This document shows positions 1-5,031 of a stretch of 5,031 nucleotides of DNA, piece by piece (the first letter of the stretch is position 1; each line of letters opens with the position of its first letter). The translations under genes and the position numbers were made by a program. Below the pieces are notes generated by a model that saw nothing but the letters and a program-made list of their open reading frames with translations, was not told the origin of the DNA and did not search any database. The DNA is from Candidatus Poseidoniaceae archaeon (lineage in GTDB: Archaea; Thermoplasmatota; Poseidoniia; Poseidoniales; Poseidoniaceae): assembly GCA_013329355.1 (NCBI GenBank), contig DUKK01000037.1, forward strand, positions 1 to 5,031, written 5' to 3'.

Positions 1-2482
1 GTCCAAACTTTTTCCATGTGCGAACCAAGCCACTCCAGTTTGCCTTATCCCAAAGGGCAACTATACCCCATGCACCCAAAACTGCAACGGCTGGTGTTGC
101 ATTAAACATGAACCTCGCAGCGGTCCAGGACATGTAGCTTGCAGTGAAAATCCATATTCCGAAGAACAGATGCGATTGATTTTTGTTTCTGAAAGTTGAG
201 TAGAGTGAATAGAATCCCATGCTTAGCGCCAATACTAAGACGATTGGGCCTAATTGAGCAAACAACTGACCCCTATCCGGTGCGTTTGCCTCAGCAACAG
301 TGCCGAAAATTTTGGTCTTGGTAAAGTATCCGCTACCAGTAAACAAAACATCCCATGCGTTGCTTATCTCTAGTTGCTTTAAGACAAACAATACGGTAAA
401 GAACACAACTGCTGCGGCAAATAAAGTTCCCAATACAAGCAGCCATGGCTTATCACGGAATCCAGTGGTAACATATGAAATAGCCATAGTGAAACCAAGA
501 ACAAACAGGAAGGGTTGAAGACCGGTTCCGTCCAAGACAAGCGCAAGTTGTGGGTGACCATAAAATGGCAATGCCATTAACAAATTAGAAAATAACATTG
601 CTAAGAAGAGGGCATTGATTGTTGTTGAGTCCTTCCTTCTGAACATATTGAGTGCCACTTGGACAAAATATGCCAAGAACAGAATACTTGGACCGACTAT
701 GAATCCCTTCCAAGCCAATGATGTCACACCAAATGATACCCCGGCTAATACGGCAAACGACATGGCGGCCCGCTTTTCATTGGCGACGATCGAAAAAGAC
801 CGCAGGATTGAGGATATCTTGGGAGATGTAGATTTTGTCAGTCGTTCGTTTCCAGAATGCTTGATGGCTTTGAACCAAAACATGAAGCCCATTGATATGA
901 ACAGCATTACGAATGCATCGTGATCAGCCAAAGCCCAAGTTGAATGAGAAACGTGGGCTGGCATGAAAGCAATTAACCAAGCAGCAACAACCCCAGTTGC
1001 GTTGCCAAAATTGTCTCTGGCAATGGATGCGATTGGGAAAACTGTCAAAGCACCATAGATTGCAGGTAATCCTAGTATCGCAAACCAAACCGCATCATCG
1101 CCGAGCATTGGCTCCAAAGCCATTGATGCTAGTGCGATAGACCAAGTGAACAATGGTGGACGTGGATTGACCCCACCAAGAGGATATGAACGGTCTGCAT
1201 CAAATATCAAATGTGCATTATTGGCTAGGATATAATCGACTACCCGCTTCATATACCAAGGGTCGGAACCTCCGGTCATATCCCAGTTACCGGTTCCGAA
1301 TGCATTCATTGAAGGAACTATATACCACTGAACCCTGATGACTAGGCCGAAAAAGAAAGCAGCACCAATCATCAGACTAGCCCAATGTGCATTCCAGAAC
1401 TTTCGCGCCCCACTATACTCGTGATCGTCTAGATTAGACCAGCCACCATACTTTTCATGGGTTGAAATCATGTAGATTCCAACACAGATAAAAAATGTGA
1501 AGCCGAGCCAAATTAATGCTCCCCAAGTGCCTTCTAATTGTTCTGCCTCCCACATACCGGATTCATACCACGATGAAACGAGGTAAAGTAGCCACATAGA
1601 GCCAATAAACATTGAGCGAGTATACCATCTCTCAGCGGCCATACCAGCAACAATCATCGCCACGACACCGGTGAAAAACGCACCCCAGAAGCCAAAGTGA
1701 CCGTGATATCCATCAGCATAAATAATGCCAAGTTTATCAGCCATTGAAACTGATTCAAAGTGATATAGACTTCCCACATGGGCTAAAATCCAAACAATTG
1801 AGGCTATCTGTAGCGGCAGGGTTGCGGAATTATAACCACCAGTGTGGGGTGCAATTTTACCAAACCAACCTTCCTCAGCAGCTGGATTCAAAATACCACG
1901 TGTTACCACAGACACCAATATTCCAAGGGCAACAAATATTGACAGGTAACTGAAGAAGATGTAGCCCAAGGCCTGGCGTTGATAATCCAAGGCCTGTGGT
2001 ATGATATCGTCTCCAATCTTGAAGCTAGGATCCAATGTAGTGTTGTAGTGTCCTACCGCAATCATACCAACATTGATTCCTATCATAGCAAATGTTAGGA
2101 TTGTTGCAATCTCATGTCGACCTCTAGAGTCAAAGAAATAGACTCCAAAGGCAACTGCGAGAAATTGTAGAGCGGTAAACGCACCGAAATCGGTAAGGTT
2201 AACGAGCGCTTGGTGACCTATCATTATTGCACCGAGAGTGGCAAGGGAAAGTGCGGAGGAAGAGAGTTTAACCACACCGTTTTCCTTGAGAACTCTAGGA
2301 GTTATTCCCAAGATTGCACCAACTGCAACGATTAGCAGCGGTGTAAGGTTGTTCAGCTCAAGATCGAAGTCAATTCCTGCGACCATTATTGCAGCGATTG
2401 CCAGCATTACTGCTAATGGGGCCATAAGCCATCCTAGCATGGGTGCTGGAGAGTTTCGCAGTGTCAATGTTTTCTCTTCCAT
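1..2482 (-). CDS. aglB: STT3/AglB-type oligosaccharyltransferase with long N-terminal membrane extension (3' end off window)
   Basis: Catalytic subunit that transfers a lipid-linked oligosaccharide to Asn in N-X-S/T sequons on the outer face of the cytoplasmic membrane. The frame stays open from the ATG at 2482 to the left edge (827 codons). STT3 hallmarks appear in order. The first acidic motif is GGSDPWYM, with D407, following a short helix and the IRV segment around 382-384. The second DxD-type motif is ADHD (519-522). The loop-5 motif TVAE (728-731) matches bacterial TIxE and eukaryotic SVSE. AARFMFNATP (788-797) carries the conserved Arg, R790. Alternating hydrophobic segments between them fit the 13-helix STT3 core. 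WWDYG should lie beyond position 1. Oddity: in other STT3 proteins the first acidic motif sits near residue 50, so about 360 residues with about ten helices are added here. Start: the ATG at 2482 has GAGGGAT eight bases upstream as a weak Shine-Dalgarno; an in-frame ATG at 2497 would add five residues. The family call is firm; the role of the extension is unknown. Confidence 0.94.
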   Translation of the reverse strand, partial: MEEKTLTLRNSPAPMLGWLMAPLAVMLAIAAIMVAGIDFDLELNNLTPLLIVAVGAILGITPRVLKENGVVKLSSSALSLATLGAIMIGHQALVNLTDFGAFTALQFLAVAFGVYFFDSRGRHEIATILTFAMIGINVGMIAVGHYNTTLDPSFKIGDDIIPQALDYQRQALGYIFFSYLSIFVALGILVSVVTRGILNPAAEEGWFGKIAPHTGGYNSATLPLQIASIVWILAHVGSLYHFESVSMADKLGIIYADGYHGHFGFWGAFFTGVVAMIVAGMAAERWYTRSMFIGSMWLLYLVSSWYESGMWEAEQLEGTWGALIWLGFTFFICVGIYMISTHEKYGGWSNLDDHEYSGARKFWNAHWASLMIGAAFFFGLVIRVQWYIVPSMNAFGTGNWDMTGGSDPWYMKRVVDYILANNAHLIFDADRSYPLGGVNPRPPLFTWSIALASMALEPMLGDDAVWFAILGLPAIYGALTVFPIASIARDNFGNATGVVAAWLIAFMPAHVSHSTWALADHDAFVMLFISMGFMFWFKAIKHSGNERLTKSTSPKISSILRSFSIVANEKRAAMSFAVLAGVSFGVTSLAWKGFIVGPSILFLAYFVQVALNMFRRKDSTTINALFLAMLFSNLLMALPFYGHPQLALVLDGTGLQPFLFVLGFTMAISYVTTGFRDKPWLLVLGTLFAAAVVFFTVLFVLKQLEISNAWDVLFTGSGYFTKTKIFGTVAEANAPDRGQLFAQLGPIVLVLALSMGFYSLYSTFRNKNQSHLFFGIWIFTASYMSWTAARFMFNATPAVAVLGAWGIVALWDKANWSGLVRTWKKFG
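1420..2482 (-). other. Extra N-terminal multi-helix domain of the STT3 gene (residues 1 to about 355)
   Basis: This part of the oligosaccharyltransferase reading frame precedes the recognisable STT3 core. By eye it has about ten hydrophobic segments, near residues 16-37, 46-62, 74-93, 98-117, 125-145, 171-194, 221-240, 263-282, 290-306 and 321-341. A polar linker (342-367, HEKYGGWSNLDDHEYSG and on) then leads to the first STT3 helix. Histidines and aromatic residues cluster around segments 7 and 8 (LAHVGSLYHF at 233-242; GYHGHFGFWG at 258-267). No stop codon or frameshift separates it from the STT3 core, and its codon use looks the same. I recognise no family. It could be a carrier-lipid handling or accessory-subunit-like module, but nothing in the sequence proves this. 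The boundary near residue 355 is approximate. Confidence 0.7.
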
Positions 2483-2510
2483 TTGTTTATCCCTCATCGG
2501 TATTTCGCGA

Positions 2511-2524
2511 CAGCCTAAAGGCTG
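2511..2524. repeat. Short inverted repeat upstream of the STT3 gene
   Basis: A perfect 5-base stem, CAGCC TAAA GGCTG, with a 4-base loop. It sits 29 bases upstream of the ATG at 2482 and 14 bases upstream of the alternative ATG at 2497, so it would lie in the 5' leader if transcription starts farther upstream. No T-run follows it in either direction, so a terminator is not supported. It could be a leader hairpin or chance. Confidence 0.3.
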
Positions 2525-2626
2525 GAGCAAGTTGGCCACTCTAGGTCCTCTTTTAACAGTGACGCCTTATGAAGTGATAGATATTCTCGCAGTAAGCGTT
2601 TTAGCCGCAAATTTATGGCCTTTAAT

Positions 2627-3898
2627 TTACAGTGCTTTATCCCCAATGTCTGTGCGGTAAAAACTACCTTCTAGGTGTATGGTGCTAATCAAATCGTATG
2701 CCAGTTTAGCAGCACTATCCAGATTGTCTGCCATTGCACTACATGACAACACTCTCCCGCCGCTTGACAGTATTGCATCAGAATCTTGTTTTACCCCAGC
2801 AAAATTGACCCAACTTGAGCCCACATTTATGTTTGGAACGGTGAACTCAAGGCCGCTTATGGTCCGGTTCTTGATCGGTTTTTTCGGATATCCTTCAGAC
2901 GCTAACACAATAGTAAGGGCATGTGCCTGATGAAATTGAACGTCAATCTGACTTAGTTGGTCAAGAGATGTTTTAATGAGGACTTCAAACAAATCAGTTT
3001 CAATAAGCGGTAGTGTAATTTGGCATTCTGGATCGCCAAATCTAACATTGAATTCCACTACGTTGGGGTCACCCGATTCTGTTATCATAAGACCCACATA
3101 CAATACTCCACGATATGGAATACTCTGACTCGACAGATAATCAAACATCGGTTTTACAATTCTTGTTACGACTTTGTGATGCACTGATTCAGTAACCACC
3201 GGAGCCGGGCAATAAGCACCCATTCCACCGGTATTTGGCCCACTATCACCATCATATGCTCGCTTGTGGTCTTGACTAGGCGGCAAGCATACAAAGTCAG
3301 AACCGTCCATCATAACCAACATACTTGCCTCTTCACCGGGAAGAAATTCCTCAAGTAACACTTTGCCGTCTGAAGCAATTGATTCGGCAATGAACGTCCT
3401 TGCTTCATCAGAGTCAGACGTGACAACTACGCCCTTACCACCTGCAAGAACATCACGCTTTATCACCCAAGGGTTGCTCGAATAAGCATAAAGTGCTGCG
3501 TCAATATCAGACGCTGCATCGAGAATTTGAAAATCTGCGGTTGGTATCCCAACCTTACGCATAATCTGCTTTGCAAATAGTTTGGAACCTTCCAAGCGCG
3601 CAAGAGCAGCAATTGGTCCAAAGCATGGGATGTTGTGTTCTTGGAGCACATCTGCTAAACCGTCACACAGCGGAGCCTCAGGTCCAACAACCACCAAATC
3701 AATCGAATTAAGCCGACAGAAATCAGTCACAACTGAATTATCTGCAAGATTTAATTCAATATTAGTAGCAATAATACCAGTTCCTGCATTCCCTGGGCTG
3801 CAATACAATTCTTTGACTTGAGGCGATTGTCGCAACCCTACGCATAATGAGTGCTCTCGACCGCCACCACCAATGACAAGCACCCGGCTATCGCCCAT
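2627..3898 (-). CDS. purD: Phosphoribosylamine-glycine ligase (GAR synthetase)
   Basis: Cytoplasmic ATP-grasp enzyme of de novo purine synthesis: 5-phosphoribosylamine + glycine + ATP gives GAR + ADP + phosphate. At 423 residues it has the usual family length and all expected parts. The N-terminal domain has GGGGREH (10-16), SPGNAGT (34-40) and VVGPEAPL (70-77). GSKLFAKQIM (104-113) leads into the ATP-grasp domain with the glycine-rich loop KRDVLAGGKGV (147-157) and EEFLPGEEAS (183-192). SQDHKRA (208-214), GPNTGGMGAY (220-229) and EFNVRFGDPE (282-291) follow. The C-terminal domain ends with FYRTDIGDKAL. The glycine loop differs from the common bacterial KADGLAAGKGV, and EFNVRF replaces EFNARF; both look tolerable. 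The ATG lies four codons before the first strand, as is typical, with no Shine-Dalgarno upstream. AT-rich TATA-like sequence about 30-37 bases upstream suggests a leaderless or short-leader transcript. It diverges from carS. Confidence 0.98.
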   Translation of the reverse strand: MGDSRVLVIGGGGREHSLCVGLRQSPQVKELYCSPGNAGTGIIATNIELNLADNSVVTDFCRLNSIDLVVVGPEAPLCDGLADVLQEHNIPCFGPIAALARLEGSKLFAKQIMRKVGIPTADFQILDAASDIDAALYAYSSNPWVIKRDVLAGGKGVVVTSDSDEARTFIAESIASDGKVLLEEFLPGEEASMLVMMDGSDFVCLPPSQDHKRAYDGDSGPNTGGMGAYCPAPVVTESVHHKVVTRIVKPMFDYLSSQSIPYRGVLYVGLMITESGDPNVVEFNVRFGDPECQITLPLIETDLFEVLIKTSLDQLSQIDVQFHQAHALTIVLASEGYPKKPIKNRTISGLEFTVPNINVGSSWVNFAGVKQDSDAILSSGGRVLSCSAMADNLDSAAKLAYDLISTIHLEGSFYRTDIGDKAL

Positions 3899-3993
3899 GT
3901 TTATCTGTCAAACAAAGCGATTGATAATCTATTTTATTTTCACTGACATTGTGCTTTATGAAATGTTAAGTGCTTTCAATCCGACGCACCCTT
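3899..3993. promoter_or_regulatory. Divergent purD / carS promoter region
   Basis: This short spacer between the two divergent starts is markedly AT-rich. On the minus strand, AAAATAAAATAGATTATC (3924-3941) is centred about 30-37 bases before the purD ATG, the distance expected of an archaeal TATA box serving a leaderless or short-leader transcript. On the plus strand, CTATTTTATTTT (3929-3940) or GCTTTATGAAATG (3953-3965) could serve carS. The second would place the transcription start near 3983, just before the ATG at 3994. No Shine-Dalgarno precedes either gene. The region is extended here to 3993 because the carS start is uncertain. Confidence 0.5.
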
Positions 3994-4671
3994 ATGCACA
4001 GCGTCAATGAGATAGCACTAGATTTGGGACTGCTGTCTCTAAGTTTGATGACGCTATGGCTCTATTTGCCAGGATTTTTAGCCAACACCTTTGCGATGAT
4101 GTGGGGTAAATGGCTACCAAAAACAGGGTATGGACCGTGGCCAATAGATGGTGGTAGAGATTGGCGAGATGGAAATCGAATATTGGGTGATGGTAAAACA
4201 TGGAATGGCCTGATTGGAGGGTCGTTGACCTCAGGTTTTCTGTGCCTGCTTATTGTTAGCATGATGGGTAATGTCCCTGATTCTAGCAATATTGAGGCTG
4301 GAATTTTTGCTCACCCACTTACTGGCTATGAAGGCTCATGGTTTGACATTGGTTCGCCATACCTGTCTGCCTTCATCCTCGGGACTTTTCTTGGCTTTGC
4401 TTGCCTTGTTGGCGACAGCACTGGTTCATTCTTCAAACGCCGAAAAGGTATGAAACGTGAGGGAGACATATCTTCAAAAGCGCCCTTGTTGGATACCTTG
4501 CCGTTCGCAATTATGGTCTTTTTGTGGGGGCAGTTGTTTCTTGGAGATTCGTTACTATCACAGAGTGAGTTAATCATTCCAATGCTAATCATGATCATAA
4601 TAACCCCAGTTTTACATCGCTCATTCAATCTGATAGGGTATTACATCGGTTGGAAAGATGTACCCTACTAA
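3970..4671 (+). CDS. carS: CDP-archaeol synthase
   Basis: Integral membrane CTP:2,3-di-O-geranylgeranyl-sn-glycerol-1-phosphate cytidylyltransferase. It makes the CDP-activated unsaturated archaeol from which archaeal polar lipid head groups are added. Numbered from the GTG at 3970, the protein has 233 residues. The first helix ends in YLPGFLANTFAMMWG (32-46), followed by the family signature PIDGGRDWRDGNRILGDGKT (58-77). Hydrophobic helices lie around 80-99, 130-148, 180-193 and 200-215. GDSTGSFFKRRKGMKREG (148-165) matches the conserved GD..SF.KRR motif, and LLDTLPF (173-179) sits where relatives usually have DQLDF. The in-frame ATG at 3994 (residue 9) is an equally good start: it keeps the whole first helix and fits the TATA-like sequence at 3953. 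No Shine-Dalgarno marks either. The gene diverges from purD and lies 61 bases before the secreted-protein gene. Family assignment is confident; the start is not. Confidence 0.93.
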   Translation: MLSIRRTLMHSVNEIALDLGLLSLSLMTLWLYLPGFLANTFAMMWGKWLPKTGYGPWPIDGGRDWRDGNRILGDGKTWNGLIGGSLTSGFLCLLIVSMMGNVPDSSNIEAGIFAHPLTGYEGSWFDIGSPYLSAFILGTFLGFACLVGDSTGSFFKRRKGMKREGDISSKAPLLDTLPFAIMVFLWGQLFLGDSLLSQSELIIPMLIMIIITPVLHRSFNLIGYYIGWKDVPY

Positions 4672-4680
4672 TATGCTCAG

Positions 4681-4700
4681 TTTGGCGCTTGACGGCCAAA
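4681..4700. repeat. Inverted repeat after carS, possible terminator or operator
   Basis: A perfect 6-base stem, TTTGGC (4681-4686) with GCCAAA (4695-4700), around an 8-base loop, starting ten bases after the carS stop codon. It is followed by GGTTTCTT, only mildly T-rich, so a terminator is possible but weak. Lying 32 bases upstream of the next ATG, it could also be a protein-binding site or leader hairpin for the secreted-protein gene. Confidence 0.35.
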
Positions 4701-4732
4701 GGTTTCTTACCTAACTGTGGCGAGAATTAATC

Positions 4733-4810
4733 ATGCGTGTGAACACTGCAATTGTGATTTTAGCGTTGATGATGGCGGCTTTAATGTCACCGCTAACGCT
4801 GGCAGAAGCT
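4733..4810 (+). other. Predicted Sec signal peptide
   Basis: Residues 1-26 of the secreted protein: N-region MRVN, a hydrophobic core AIVILALMMAALM, and a C-region SPLTLAEA that gives small residues at -3 and -1 before Q27. There is no cysteine at the cleavage site, so a lipoprotein is not indicated; there is no twin arginine, so Tat export is not indicated. Confidence 0.8.
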
Positions 4811-5031
4811 CAAGATGATGGCTCTACTCAAACAATAAACAACTCAGAAACCTGGACTTCCGACAATTTGTTGGATGGTAATGTAACTGTTGCAAGTGGT
4901 GGAGTACTGACAATTGATGGTTCCATCGAGGTTGCAACAGGTAGCAAAATTACTGTTGATTCTGGAGGCAGTCTGATACTTAACGGAGCCCTTAATGGCG
5001 CTGAATCAATGAGTGAAATTTACATGGAAGT
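4733..5031 (+). CDS. Secreted protein with beta-solenoid-like repeats (3' end off window)
   Basis: Only the first 99 residues and two bases of the next codon are in the window; the frame is open to the right edge. The start MRVNTAIVILALMMAALMSP is a Sec signal peptide: a basic residue, then a hydrophobic core. Signal peptidase would probably cut after AEA at residue 26 (or after A24), leaving an acidic QDDGS start. Two N-X-S/T sequons follow, N36-N-S and N50-V-T. Residues 50-87 alternate hydrophobic and polar residues with regular G-G/G-S turns: VTVASGGVLTIDG, IEVATGSKITVDSGG, then SLILNGAL. This resembles rungs of a right-handed beta-helix, common in large secreted adhesins and polysaccharide-active proteins. 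No catalytic motif is visible in this fragment, so I assign no function. The ATG at 4733 is chosen because it starts a complete signal peptide; the upstream GCGAG is at best a weak Shine-Dalgarno. Confidence 0.8.
   Translation, partial: MRVNTAIVILALMMAALMSPLTLAEAQDDGSTQTINNSETWTSDNLLDGNVTVASGGVLTIDGSIEVATGSKITVDSGGSLILNGALNGAESMSEIYME

Noticed and set aside
615..923. A 102-codon plus-strand frame
   Set aside because: It lies wholly antisense within the STT3 core; the minus-strand frame there encodes conserved membrane helices and the ADHD motif.
1..2482. Two adjacent genes (unknown membrane protein plus STT3) rather than one fusion
   Set aside because: I read the frame codon by codon from 2482 to 2 and found no stop codon or frameshift. 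An internal start near residue 360 cannot be excluded but has no supporting signal.
2483..2626. Possible tRNA or small RNA in the purD-STT3 spacer
   Set aside because: No T-loop GGTTCRAATCC-like sequence or cloverleaf arms were found on either strand; only one 5-base stem is present.
2238..2660. A 140-codon plus-strand frame spanning the purD-STT3 spacer
   Set aside because: It runs antisense over about 245 bases of the STT3 start and 34 bases of purD; its first half is simply the complement of STT3 codons and it has no recognisable domain. The spacer-encoded tail looks mildly protein-like, but this is not enough to call a gene.
2679..3821. Plus-strand frames of about 80 codons inside purD
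   Set aside because: They are antisense to well-conserved PurD motifs and show no independent coding signal.
4326..4628. A 100-codon minus-strand frame inside carS
   Set aside because: It is antisense to conserved CarS motifs (GD..SF.KRR) and has no domain of its own.
1..5031. CRISPR array, insertion sequence or other mobile element
   Set aside because: No direct repeat series, transposase-like frame, terminal inverted repeats or abrupt composition change was seen.

Overview
The window most likely comes from an archaeon. It carries an archaeal-type STT3/AglB oligosaccharyltransferase and a CDP-archaeol synthase (CarS), an enzyme of ether-lipid synthesis. Moderate GC (roughly the mid-40s by eye), compact spacing, weak or absent Shine-Dalgarno sequences and a secreted beta-repeat protein would fit marine planktonic Euryarchaeota such as Marine Group II/Poseidoniales. 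That taxonomic guess is inference; no rRNA or other marker gene is present.

Layout from left to right. (1) From the left edge to 2482, minus strand: one uninterrupted reading frame of 827 codons. It encodes the membrane part of an STT3/AglB oligosaccharyltransferase preceded by about 360 extra residues with about ten predicted membrane helices. The C-terminal globular domain, with the expected WWDYG motif, lies beyond the left edge. This region has no gene in the + sense. (2) 2483-2626: a 144-base spacer with a small inverted repeat. (3) 2627-3898, minus strand: complete purD (phosphoribosylamine-glycine ligase). (4) 3899-3993: an AT-rich divergent promoter region. (5) 3970 or 3994 to 4671, plus strand: complete carS. 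(6) 4672-4732: a short spacer with a hairpin. (7) 4733 to the right edge, plus strand: the N-terminal 99 residues of a secreted protein with a signal peptide, two N-glycosylation sequons and the start of a repetitive beta-solenoid-like region.

Functionally the genes cover de novo purine synthesis (PurD), membrane ether-lipid synthesis (CarS) and protein N-glycosylation at the cell surface (STT3/AglB). The secreted product at the right edge is a plausible N-glycosylation substrate. purD and the STT3 gene are co-directional but separated by 144 bases, so an operon is possible but not shown.

No tRNA, rRNA, mobile element, CRISPR array or clear defence system was seen. The one feature that stands out as possibly undescribed is the long multi-helix N-terminal extension fused in frame to STT3. 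The rest is ordinary core metabolism.
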